NCBI GenBank assembly: GCA_022414725.1
Contig: CM039464.1
Location: 39,791,945 to 39,855,944 of the forward strand
DNA: 64,000 nucleotides
Direction: 5' to 3'
Source of the DNA: Microglena sp. YARC
Taxonomy: Eukaryota > Chlorophyta > Chlorophyceae > Chlamydomonadales > Chlamydomonadaceae
A program made the translations under genes and the position numbers. The first letter of the stretch is position 1, and each line of letters begins with the position of its first letter. The notes below the pieces were generated by a model. That model did no database searches. It saw only the letters and a list, made by a program, of their open reading frames with translations, and was not told where the DNA came from. Shown here one piece after another: positions 1-8,316 of this stretch.

Positions 1-143
1 GCGACCCAACTCACGTCCGCCTGTTTGGTGTTGAGCCATTCCTTTTTAATACACTGAACATAAAATAAAAATGAAAAGTCTTGTCACCAATGGTGTCGCG
101 AACACTGACCACTGGTAACATTATTGACCGGTCTGAGTGTAAC
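1..143. other. No recognisable gene
   Basis: I see no convincing coding region here. Positions 120-143 are an exact 24-bp match to 3536-3559, and in both places the 24-mer sits exactly at the edge of a rearranged block (a transposon fragment here, the HNH gene there). Confidence 0.4.
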
Positions 144-388
144 TTCGATTACTTCATGCAAATATGTTGCGTTCTGGAAATGTGGAGGTATAAAGACTTG
201 TCAAAATATATGATTAATACGAGAGATTGGGTTAGGAATGTTTGAGAGAGCCTGTCTGCAGATCCAGATTACATCAAAACGTTTTCGGGGTACAATTTGT
301 GATGGAGCATGGGGTCATGTTGGTACATGAGGCTGACCAACATGATGACGTTGTAGAACTTGTAGATTATGAAGGGGATGAGTAGAAG
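144..388 (+). mobile_element. Fragment of the mariner-Fanzor composite element
   Basis: This block matches the reverse complement of about 7195-7450 inside the composite element at 4940-8316. It covers the last codons of the mariner transposase and the first codons of the Fanzor gene. A third copy of the Fanzor-start part lies at 32793-33146. It has no terminal repeat and no complete ORF, so it is a dead fragment. It supplies the last residues of the membrane-protein ORF on the opposite strand, which shows that this gene was cut off by the fragment. Confidence 0.8.
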
Positions 389-1040
389 CGTTTACAAAGA
401 AACACCCAGTTCCGCTGACTGTAGGGGGAGTTTCCGTGTACAACCTGTAAAACACTTTGGTCATGATGAACAAAAACGCAATATTCACAAAGGAGCAGTA
501 GACGGTACCCCACGTCCCGCTACGCTTGAAGTTCCACCAAGATACGAGTGTCAGCGAAACAATCAGGGTAGTCGTAAGAAGTTTGCTCGCGGGAGTCTTG
601 CAAGACATCCAGATCGCGCTCAATACGAACGTGGTCCACAGGATAGTCACGATGGCAGACGTATTCAGCCAGTTCCACTGAAGGTGTCCGTTGGAGTTCA
701 CTACGGTTGAGAAGTCGAAGGGTGCATGAGATGCAAAAAAGAAAATGAGGAACACCGTATACAAAGCCGAATAAATCAATGCGTTGCGTGCCCCATTAAT
801 GTAGAGTCCTGCTGCGATGGGTTGCAACATGATCAAAGCGAGCCCCAGCGCCGAGAGAATCCTATTGACGGATGCGTTGCCAATGTATGTCCAAACGAAA
901 AACTCCAGCAACTGCATGCTCGCGAACGGCATGAAGAAAACAAACTCTCGCCAGTGACCGTACCCGCTGACGAGCGATATGATCGAGGCGGCGAGCGCAA
1001 ATATGAACGTACACAAACTTATCTGCGCGTTCCAACACAT
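315..1040 (-). CDS. Multi-pass membrane protein, giant-virus type, 3' end replaced
   Basis: I start this protein at the ATG at 1040 (MCWNAQIS...) rather than at an ATG further upstream, because the hydrophobic core begins there and the remaining gap to the divergent gene at 1092 is a short AT-rich stretch. It has about six or seven hydrophobic segments over roughly 200 residues with short loops, so an integral membrane protein is a safe reading. The MCW start followed by successive membrane helices resembles a family I associate with giant viruses of algae, but I cannot name a function. The last 20-25 residues are encoded by the transposon fragment at 144-388, so the natural C-terminus is missing. 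Confidence 0.65.
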   Translation of the reverse strand: MCWNAQISLCTFIFALAASIISLVSGYGHWREFVFFMPFASMQLLEFFVWTYIGNASVNRILSALGLALIMLQPIAAGLYINGARNALIYSALYTVFLIFFFASHAPFDFSTVVNSNGHLQWNWLNTSAIVTILWTTFVLSAIWMSCKTPASKLLTTTLIVSLTLVSWWNFKRSGTWGTVYCSFVNIAFLFIMTKVFYRLYTETPPTVSGTGCFFVNASTHPLHNLQVLQRHHVGQPHVPT

Positions 1041-1091
1041 TTTTGTAATATTATTTACAAATAGTAAGTGATTTAAACCCAAGTAGTGTAA
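1041..1091. promoter_or_regulatory. AT-rich divergent intergenic region
   Basis: This is the 51-bp gap between two divergently transcribed genes (315-1040 minus, 1092-1478 plus). It is AT-rich and includes the near-palindromic run TAATATTATT. By position it must hold both promoters if the genes were expressed from the viral genome. No defined viral promoter motif can be assigned by eye. Confidence 0.35.
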
Positions 1092-1478
1092 ATGATACTC
1101 TTCAATCTTCTGAGGGACCGCCTTGAGCACCTCGTGGTGGACGTGCGAGACCCGTTTACTATTCTCGTGAACGGCGAAGACATATTCGATTACTACAACG
1201 AGGTCTTCGACGAGCTCGACGACATCCTAAAATTTTACAAAGATCAAGGGCTTACGATGCCACGCATACACATACGAGCCACACGAATGTGGCTTCCTTC
1301 GAAGGAAACGGATACCCAGGCTCGATTTGATACCGTCCCAGACGAAGTGCTAGTGTCATTCTGCGACGGCCTCCCATACTCGCGCTTCGTTTTCGACTTC
1401 ACAGATCTGTTCGTTCGTACGAAAAACGCGCAAGCGAAACAATGGATTGGACCACCCTACAGTTGGCGTAACAGTTAA
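1092..1478 (+). CDS. Hypothetical acidic protein, C-terminus altered by a MITE
   Basis: This is a 128-residue hydrophilic protein with no signal peptide or membrane segment. It is rich in Asp, Glu, Phe and Tyr (a central EDIFDYYNEVFDELDD-type acidic helix, later FVFDFTDLF). I do not recognise the family. Codon use and the close divergent spacing to the membrane-protein gene support a real viral gene. The final few codons and the stop come from the left inverted repeat of the MITE at 1458-1819. Across the MITE the frame can be followed for a few more codons after the second TA, so the insertion changed only the tail. Confidence 0.6.
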   Translation: MILFNLLRDRLEHLVVDVRDPFTILVNGEDIFDYYNEVFDELDDILKFYKDQGLTMPRIHIRATRMWLPSKETDTQARFDTVPDEVLVSFCDGLPYSRFVFDFTDLFVRTKNAQAKQWIGPPYSWRNS

Positions 1479-1819
1479 ATGAAACATCCAAATAAACGGT
1501 ATAAGGAGGCGACAGACGTTATAGTGTGATGAGTGGATGGTCCTATAAAATGGCCCGTCCAGCAAAGAAACCTCCTTACATGACGCATTGCACATCAACA
1601 AAGACCCCGTGTTCTTTTGGGCCACGGTACTGGGGAAGAGGCGATCGCTTAAGTGCCGTGATCTAAAAAAGAACCACGATATTCTCGTTAACATCTTGCA
1701 ATTTGTTGATTCAAAATCGTATTGGTGTTCCATTGCCCCGTGGATTTCTACACCATTAGGTTACACCGTAAGGTGTGCCGTACACGAAGCGTTTTCATTT
1801 TAGTATTCCGTTGACTGTA
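1458..1819. mobile_element. TA-flanked MITE, copy A
   Basis: About 362 bp with imperfect terminal inverted repeats that start TACAGT on both strands and include AAATGAAAC or AAAATGAAAAC about 25 bp in. TA dinucleotides at 1458-1459 and 1818-1819 fit the TA duplication made by Tc1/mariner transposases. A related 432-bp copy lies at 37258-37689 in the opposite orientation, and partial copies or ends lie near 28109-28230, 37911-37945 and 46305-46330. The interior can be read for a short stretch on the plus strand in both copies, but there is no transposase, so it depends on a helper. Confidence 0.8.
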
Positions 1820-2229
1820 CTGTAGCGCCGCCATAATGAATGTATCCGATAATTGAATCATCTGTACACTTACATTTGTTCTTAAATTAAGTGTTGCAAA
1901 AAATCATTTAGGGAAAATCCACAAACACTTAAAACCATTTTCAAGGAGCGGCACGGCGACCTACGCCGCCTGCACCAAACCTGACGGAGCAAGGGCGGAA
2001 GGAACTCGAAATCAAGCGCCGACTGTTCCCATTGACAATAATCATCGGGGGCGAAGCACAGATCTGATCAACGATATGCGAGGGTGCGCTCGCAAATGGA
2101 GATTTGGTACCGATAAACGGGGGTGTACTATCGGTACTAGTATAATTATCGGTAGCCGATGGTGGTGGAAACGTCTCAGGAACGTCTCCTGTTGGGTGAC
2201 GATGGGTGACGCGCAAAGACATAATACGG
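1820..2229. other. Non-coding stretch
   Basis: Nothing supported on either strand. The first part follows the MITE target site and is the former 3' flank of the gene at 1092. Reading frames over 1941-2330 are shadows of the acidic-repeat protein that ends at 2230. Confidence 0.4.
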
Positions 2230-3561
2230 TCAAGGAAGAGGACGAGGGGGCGCAGAAATTCGCGGAATGCGACCACGCCCTCGTCCACCACCACCATTTG
2301 CTCGCGAATCCGCAAAGGTGGTGTCGTCACTCACAGCCTCCTGCTCCGGAGAACCTTCTTCAGGAACACTCGCCTTCTCCTCAGTAGCACCTGCCTCCTC
2401 CTCCTCCGGAGAAGAAGGATCTTCTTCAGGAGCACTCGCATTCTCCTCAGTAGCACCCGCCTCCTCCTCATGAGACGAACCTTCTTCAGGAGCACCCGCA
2501 TTTTCCTCCTCCTCCGGAGAACATTCTTCAATAATACTCACACTCTCATCCGGAGAAGAAGGATCTTCTTCAGGAGCACTCGCCTTCTCCTCAGTAGAAC
2601 CCGCCTCCTCATCATGAGACGAACCTTCTTCCGGAGCACCCGCATTTTCCTCCTCCTCCGGAGAACATTCTTCAATAATACTCACACTCTCATCCGGAGA
2701 AGAAGGATCTTCTTCAGGAGCACTAGCCTTCTCCTCAGTAGCACCCGCCTCCTCCTCCTGAGACGAACCTTCTTCAGGAGCACTCGCCTTCTCCTCAGTA
2801 GCACCCGCCTCCTCCTCCCGAGAAGAACCTTCTTCAGGAGCACTCGACGCATGCTCAGGAGAAGGAGAACCTTCTTCGGGAGCACTTGCCACATTGGTGG
2901 TAGCACTATCTAGTGGTTCAGCATTGTAATGGGTGGCCATATGCTTAAGGGACGCTAGAGAAAGGGTCGGCATTATGTTATGTTGCAAGGAAATCATTGG
3001 GGGCGATTTTTTTTTTGCGAATCGCACATCCGCAGGGTCGACTTTGCAACATTCCTGCATCTCGCGCAGAGTACGCATCGCCCGGCAGTACCGGGAATGA
3101 ACGGTACGGAACACGTCAATCGGGAGAGAGTCAGGTGGAAACCTCCCGACGCCAGGGAACTCGACCAGGGCTCGGTAGCACGCACCAAGGCTCTCCTCGA
3201 TCTTCGCGACATTGACAGAGTCGACGCTCGCGTCCGACTTCTTGGACAGGTGCCAATGCTTGGTTCTGGGGTTGATCATCTTGCTCTGGTTGAAACCCTC
3301 TATGTTCTGAGTTTTGTTGAAGCAGTACTTCAGGCCAAAGGGCATGAACTCATACGGAACGCGGGCGCGGACCGCGGAAGGCACGTCGGAGCTCGCCGGT
3401 GCTCGCCGGTGCCGAAAAATGTCGCAAGTATAGCCACTCTCCTCAAACTTTGCAGCAATGGGTACATGTGTACAACAATCGACCGTCGGTCCAAGTTGTA
3501 CATTGAGAATTGGAATTAATTCAATATACTGTAAAATTATTGACCGGTCTGAGTGTAACAC
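2230..3561 (-). CDS. Rearranged HNH-family C-terminal part with acidic repeat tail
   Basis: The open frame is 443 codons. Residues 1-60 have no counterpart in copy 2 and come from sequence placed at a rearrangement breakpoint. From about residue 60 to 185 it is closely similar to the C-terminal part of HNH copy 2 (8317-9006): shared blocks include VPSAVRARVP, FMPFGLKYCFNK and VAKIEESLGACYR. After that comes a tail absent from copy 2, with repeated units such as SAPEEGSS, EEEAGATEEKA and VSIIEECSPEEE, ending in a Gly/Arg-rich stretch. Copy 2 is cut by the mariner element just where this tail would start. A nuclease-associated C-terminal region is the most I can infer. The HNH motif itself is in the neighbouring frame at 3537-4358. 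Confidence 0.6.
   Translation of the reverse strand: MLHSDRSIILQYIELIPILNVQLGPTVDCCTHVPIAAKFEESGYTCDIFRHRRAPASSDVPSAVRARVPYEFMPFGLKYCFNKTQNIEGFNQSKMINPRTKHWHLSKKSDASVDSVNVAKIEESLGACYRALVEFPGVGRFPPDSLPIDVFRTVHSRYCRAMRTLREMQECCKVDPADVRFAKKKSPPMISLQHNIMPTLSLASLKHMATHYNAEPLDSATTNVASAPEEGSPSPEHASSAPEEGSSREEEAGATEEKASAPEEGSSQEEEAGATEEKASAPEEDPSSPDESVSIIEECSPEEEENAGAPEEGSSHDEEAGSTEEKASAPEEDPSSPDESVSIIEECSPEEEENAGAPEEGSSHEEEAGATEENASAPEEDPSSPEEEEAGATEEKASVPEEGSPEQEAVSDDTTFADSRANGGGGRGRGRIPRISAPPRPLP
2360..2900. repeat. Tandem repeats encoding acidic tail
   Basis: Imperfect tandem and higher-order repeats built from GGAGCACTCGCCTTCTCCTC-like units. One block of about 155-170 bp is duplicated almost exactly (about 2490-2600 and 2650-2710 share the ATTCTTCAATAATACTCAC run). 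All variants keep the minus-strand frame, which gives Glu/Ser/Ala/Pro-rich protein repeats. Confidence 0.85.
3536..3559. repeat. 24-bp breakpoint repeat
   Basis: Exact copy of 120-143. It contains the palindrome GACCGGTC. Here it joins the HNH copy 1 frame to unrelated sequence; at 120-143 it abuts the mariner fragment. It is not present at the matching place in the intact-order HNH copy 2. Confidence 0.8.
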
Positions 3562-4358
3562 ACCCTCAAGGACTCGTCAGGGCGATAAGTGGCGCTCAGA
3601 GCCCGGGTGGAGTACAGGACGTCGCCTTCCTTTGCCGCCTGTAACTTCGCAAGGCATTGGTCGATGAACTCGGGAGTGCCCCGGTACACCTTGTCGGCGC
3701 TGTCGTCGTACATGTCAAAGTGCTCAGGGTATAGAGAGTGTACCAGCTTGTTGATCTGAATGTAATCGTCTCGCAGCTGGTTCAGAGTTGCAAGGTGTCG
3801 TGAGTACTCAATGTCTTCGATGATCGCATTCTTCAGCTTCACAGCGGCATCTCGAAACTTGTTCACGATGCTGACTTTCTTGCTCCTCGTACCATTGATG
3901 CTGTACTTGTCGCTTACAAATCGGAGATAGTTGCGGTCCCATCGAAGGAACGTTGGCATCTCGTCGAAGTATGGCCTCAGCTCCTCATGGGGGGCTATTT
4001 CTACAGACGACATGCGGTTGCCGTTCTGCACGCTCATGGTGGTTGCTACGCGAAGGTTCTTGCGACGGTTGTCCAAAGGAATGCGGTTGATGTGGTCCAC
4101 TGTCAACCCACCGGCGTCGTGGATCATCGTGTGAATGTGCCCAACATTGCATTTAGCGTATCCATTGGTGGATATTGTGAGCTCGTTCCCGAAGACAGCT
4201 GGGATGTAACCGTCCATCAAAACCATGAACGTCTTGCTCTGCTCACCCTTGCGAACAGAAAGCGCAGCGAAGGTTTCTCCGGAATAGGAGTAGAGTAAAT
4301 GGACACCGAACATGCGACCATCATGATGTCGAAAATCACCGGTGATGAGGAAAACCAT
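3537..4358 (-). CDS. HNH endonuclease, copy 1, N-terminal part
   Basis: This 273-residue frame starts MVFLITGDFRHHD and contains a clear HNH signature around residues 85-105: LTVDHINRIPLDNRRKN, with the D-H pair and N/R/K spacing of the HNH_3 type found in phage and giant-virus homing or free-standing nucleases. Downstream is a helical region that includes YLRFVSDKYSINGT and DDYIQINKLVHS. It is colinear with copy 2 (8994-10072) at high identity until VCYT, where the 24-bp breakpoint repeat replaces about 590 bp of the original gene. The protein is therefore truncated and its C-terminal region lies in a separate frame at 2230-3561. The nuclease family call is firm; target and activity are unknown. 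Confidence 0.75.
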   Translation of the reverse strand: MVFLITGDFRHHDGRMFGVHLLYSYSGETFAALSVRKGEQSKTFMVLMDGYIPAVFGNELTISTNGYAKCNVGHIHTMIHDAGGLTVDHINRIPLDNRRKNLRVATTMSVQNGNRMSSVEIAPHEELRPYFDEMPTFLRWDRNYLRFVSDKYSINGTRSKKVSIVNKFRDAAVKLKNAIIEDIEYSRHLATLNQLRDDYIQINKLVHSLYPEHFDMYDDSADKVYRGTPEFIDQCLAKLQAAKEGDVLYSTRALSATYRPDESLRVCYTQTGQ

Positions 4359-4939
4359 CTTGATTCAGTAATCCAATCCACAATAAGAAACTGACGATAT
4401 TTATACTCTTTTTGGACGTATGCCTTAAGTGTGTGCCAGCGGAGCCGCGTGCAAGAACATCGGTAGCGGGAACGAACTCAAGTGGGTCGAATGTGTATCG
4501 AGCCGAACGGCGGATGACCTTGACGGACGGGCAAACATGCATGAACAAGAGTGGTGAAGGGTGCCGACTAACCAAACCTCTGCCGACTTCGAGGGAACAC
4601 TTGCTTTAATGGCAAGAAGTATTACGCCGTACAGTTGTTCTCAAATAATTTTGAGTTTTCAAAGAAGAAGTTAGAGAGCCCTACACTCGACTCGCAAGCC
4701 AGAGATTTAGCTCACCGTGGAATTGCGATTCCGACCAGACAAGGCTCCGAAACCAGTCAAAATCCACCGGGAGGCAAGAACATCCATTACACTTTTGGTC
4801 CAAAATAACACGAAATCGACTCGATAGCCAGAGATTTCAGCACCGTGGAATCGCTATTCCGCTCCTGGCCATGATCCGAAACCAGTCAAAATCCACCGGG
4901 ATTACACCATTCCATTGATGATCATTAGAACAATGTAGC
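4359..4939. repeat. Intergenic region with two dispersed-repeat units
   Basis: Two copies of a roughly 90-bp dispersed repeat lie at about 4688-4780 and 4814-4905. Each runs from CTCG..AGCCAGAGATTT to AACCAGTCAAAATCCACCGG. Related copies occur near 10160-10230, 35330-35425 and, inverted, at 37700-37815. A single transposon-end-like sequence (acagttgttctcaaataa) lies at 4632. I see no supported gene. Confidence 0.65.
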
Positions 4940-4977
4940 TACAGTTGTTCTCAAATAAAGTGGGACACACCTTATAA

Positions 4978-7354
4978 TTATTCAGACTGCAGATCGTTGC
5001 GTTTGGGCAACGTTGGGAGGTGCAGCAGGTTGAAGAGGTTCTCGAAAATATTCCGAGTCGCCTCTTTGGTAAACCGTTCAACCGTCTGTGTCCCCAAATC
5101 AGTATCAGGTGTTGGTGGGGTTTTCGAGGAGCTTCTCGGCGCGTCTCGGCAAAACTTGAGAGGTCGCTCTCTCCCAAAGACTTGGTGGAGTGTAAGCATC
5201 AGGATGTTCCTGGAAGCGTTCACATCGCGGTCCCAAGTCTTCCCGCAGTGGAGCCTACCGCCGCTCTGTTGGCGTGGCGCTCCGCTTTGACTGCTTTTGC
5301 AGTGGAGAATCTTGTGAATCCGCTTGCGTCCTTCTGTACATTCCCAACCAGTACCGTCTTGCCTCTTACGATGAGTGAGTGCAACCATGTTGCAAAGGCG
5401 GGTCTCACAGCAGCTTCATCGTTGAGATGTTCTGAACTCATCGACGTCCTCCATGATGACGTTTTCGCGGCTACGAAGCTCAAACCGAATAGCTTGGAGA
5501 GGGCCACAAGTCCGCCTAGAGATTGGAGTCGCCCCCAGACCTTTCCAATCACCAAAACCGACGAGTACCTTCGTGCTCTTCTCCCTCGGAGCTACGAAGT
5601 CAGCAATCTCAACAATGAGTTTCTGTTTCTTGCAATACCTGCGAAAGCAAAGGTTTCGGTACCCCCTCGAAGCACGATGGGCAAGAAGGATTGGGGCGGC
5701 ATCCATGTAGAATCTGGCGTACGCACCAATCTGTTCAGATCTCGAAGAGTCTCTATCCGGAATGATACCACCGACAATATCAGCCGTCTCGAGGTTCCAA
5801 ACGTCAGTTTGACGCTGAGACTTGAAGATCAGACCCTTGCGATAATATTGCGCCGAGCTGTACGATCTGGTACCTCCGTCGAGTCCTGTTACAGTCACGA
5901 TATCAGTAACACCCGGGTCTACCGCAGCCACTACCACATTGTCAAGGAAGGATACAATGCCACCCTCGTCTGTTGTCACATACTCATGCACCCGCGTAGA
6001 GAACGCGTCTGCAGGCATCGAACATGTCAGACACGTAGGCTTATTCATCAAGATGCTGACTGCAAAGCCGTCTGTCACAATGCGGTAACCGAACTTCTGA
6101 GAAACTGTCTCCACTTTCTTGAGGTTTGCGAAGCGCTCCCATATTCCTTGATGGTTTTTGGAAGCAACGTCTGCCTTGCATGAATCGAAGTGGCACTCGT
6201 TCACCATATAGAAAAGGGCCATTTTCGAAATCGGAATGTGCGACAGAGTGAATCCAGATTTGTAAGGCAACAACGAGAATGTGCGAAGTTTTTCGTTTTT
6301 CGTTTTTCGTTTTTCTTCGATGGTCTCCGACAATATCTTGTGTTACAGAGGCAGGGTCATGTGAGCCCTAGACGCAAAAGTGTTTCCGGATGGTAAAGGG
6401 AGAACCCCCCTGAGACAGAATGCCACGTCGCGTGCAAAGAAGCGTTTCGCGTTATCTTCTTCCACCCTAAGGTTCTTGGAGGAGAGCCAAGCTTCGCTCA
6501 ACTTTTCAAATCTCGCTTGAAGTTTAGTCAACCTAACTCGCAAAGGGATACCTCTGGTTCCTTCCTACCGCCCTCTTCTTCGCAAGAGCCACTGCACTCT
6601 TTGCCGAGCGAAGTCGAGTTGTTGGCAGCTTGGTTGGCAGCTTGGCTACATGGGGGCTCATCTTGAATATGACGTCGAGATTCTTTGTAGGGCACTTGAT
6701 CACTGCAGCCACGATGTCCGACCGCAGGCGCTTTGCAATCTGTGGGTACTTCCACTTCAAGTACGTCGTTATTCGCCGCTCAAGGTTGGTCCAAAGGTGA
6801 TTAGAGGCCATTGTGGCCATGAGAATAGACAGGTCTGCAATGATCTGGTTCTTCACGTTCCCCCTGATGTCAACTTTGGATTGCCCCGGCTCTCTTAACA
6901 AGTCGAACAGAAGCCGACTACTCTCAAAGTCTTCACCAAGAGTCGACCCCTGACATTTGTTGGTACTGACTGCAAGAAGGCACCGGTAGAAGAAGTTGCG
7001 ATTTACAGGAGGGACAGCGATACCATTCTCAAAAAGACGAGCAATGTGGAAATTTGCGAAAATATAACCATCTCCAAGCAACTTGTTCATGTCCAGTACC
7101 AGTGTGTCTATCTTTCTACGGAGCCAATCATGGGGAATAAAGGTACTCAATTTCATCTTGACCACACAAATCGCTCGCCCAGGTGCACGCTCCTCATCCT
7201 CATCCCCTTCATAATCGACAAGTTCAGCAACGTCATCATGTTGGTCAGCCTCATGTACCAACGATGATGACTCGCCGACCCCATTCTCCATCACAAATTG
7301 TACCCCGAAACGTTTTGATGTAATCTGGATCTGCAGACAGGCTCTCTCGAACAT
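4978..7354 (-). pseudogene. Fanzor (eukaryotic TnpB-like) nuclease, frameshifted
   Basis: Fanzors are eukaryotic relatives of TnpB: RNA-guided DNA nucleases with a RuvC fold. The gene is broken into consecutive frames: 7354-6533 (N-terminal helical region, with FANFHIARLFENG and PPVNRNFFYRCLLAVSTN), about 6543-6343, 6333-5416 and 5388-4978. RuvC-I is visible as VVAAVDPGVTDIV (Asp), followed by LVGFGDW and then VDEFRTS, the place where the acidic residue of the second catalytic motif is expected. Near the end a His/Cys-containing segment (RIHKILHC, GRLHCGK) leads into WDRDVNASRNIL, the RuvC-III Asp motif. The gene overlaps the transposase 3' end. At least three frame changes make this copy non-functional unless they are sequencing indels. 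TnpB of bacterial type is less likely because of the mariner context and motif spacing. Confidence 0.8.
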
Positions 7355-8272
7355 TCCTAACCCAATCCCTCGTATTAATCATATACTTTGACAAGTCTTT
7401 ATACCTCCACATTTCTAGAACGCAACATATTTGCATGAAGTAATCGAAATTACAGGTTGACGTCAATGGACATGATGCCCTGTAGTCTCTCTTCATGCTT
7501 CCAAATATTTGTTCAATCGCATTAGCTCTGGGGCAATAAGGAGGGGTGTACAAAAGCTTCCACCCTTTGCATTCGGATATATCCTTTATTTCTGAAGAAT
7601 GGTGAAACCGAATATTATCCATGACGATCGTGGTGTTCTTTGGAATGACCAAAGTTTTAAAGAATTTAATGAAATCTTCTTTTTTACAATTGTGCTCCAA
7701 TAACTGATAATCTATTATTCCCTGAGATGAAATAGCGAGTAATAAAGTGAACTTCACACGACGGAGGTTACTCATTGTCTTCGTACTTAATCTAGAACCG
7801 ATCTTGCTGTATCCATATTTGCTGTGTTCGCCAGCGTAAAATCCTGCTTCGTCGATACAAACAACTTTAGAGCTTTCTTTGTACTTGTCACAGAACATTT
7901 CTACATTTTCTTTTGAATGTCCGTAGAGAACTGTGGGAAACGCCTTCTTCCTAGAAATCCACATTGTTTTATGTGTCTCGATGCCATACTGATCGATAAT
8001 CTCACATTACAACTCTTGCAAATTATACCAACCAAATCCTTGCATGTTATGAAGGGGTTTTCTGCAATATTATTGGATATCGTGGAACGTAAAAGCATGG
8101 ACAATTCTTTCCTTTTTCGTTTTAAACGCCTACTTTTACCGATCTGATCAGCATTGACCCATCTATGTAGTGAGCTCTTGGACACGTTGTATATATTACA
8201 AACCTTCCTCAGACTCCTCAAAAAATATTTGTAGTGAACCACGGACCTGTATCTGGTTTCAGGGGATATCAT
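7251..8272 (-). pseudogene. Tc1/mariner (IS630-like) DDE transposase, frameshifted
   Basis: The N-terminal frame (8272-7901) starts MISPETRYR and has a helix-turn-helix region (LRKVCNIYNVSKSSLHRWV), as expected for binding to the inverted repeats. The C-terminal frame (7964-7251) holds the catalytic triad: VVCIDEAGFY (first Asp), TIVMDNIRFHHS (second Asp) and PYCPRANAIEQIF (Glu, the DDE form). The two frames overlap by 64 bp, so one single-base change separates them. Combined length is about 340 residues, normal for the family. It is the transposase expected to act on the repeats at 4940 and 8316, and probably on the internally deleted copies in this window. Confidence 0.85.
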
Positions 8273-8316
8273 TCAAATTATACTGAGTGTCCCAAAATTA
8301 TTTGAGAACAACTGTA

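Larger units (their letters stand above)
4940..8316 (-). mobile_element. Composite Tc1/mariner element carrying a Fanzor gene
   Basis: The element is 3.4 kb. Its left end reads TACAGTTGTTCTCAAATAA followed by AGTGGGACAC; the right end is the inverted equivalent (TTTTGGGACAC before the shared TTATTTGAGAACAACTGTA), giving terminal inverted repeats of about 38 bp. TA at 4940-4941 and 8315-8316 fits a mariner target duplication. Inside, both on the minus strand, are a DDE transposase (7251-8272) and directly downstream a Fanzor-like RuvC nuclease (4978-7354) whose stop abuts the left repeat. The right end lies in the HNH copy 2 frame. Fanzors are known to ride on eukaryotic transposons including mariners and to occur in giant viruses. 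Both genes carry frameshifts, so this copy is probably inactive. Confidence 0.85.

Noticed and set aside
2206..2913. Arg/Leu-rich plus-strand protein over the acidic repeats
   Set aside because: Antisense shadow of the Glu/Ser repeat tail; poly-Arg/Leu with no other support.
5020..6183. 387-codon plus-strand frame
   Set aside because: Antisense to Fanzor, whose minus-strand frames contain the RuvC motifs.
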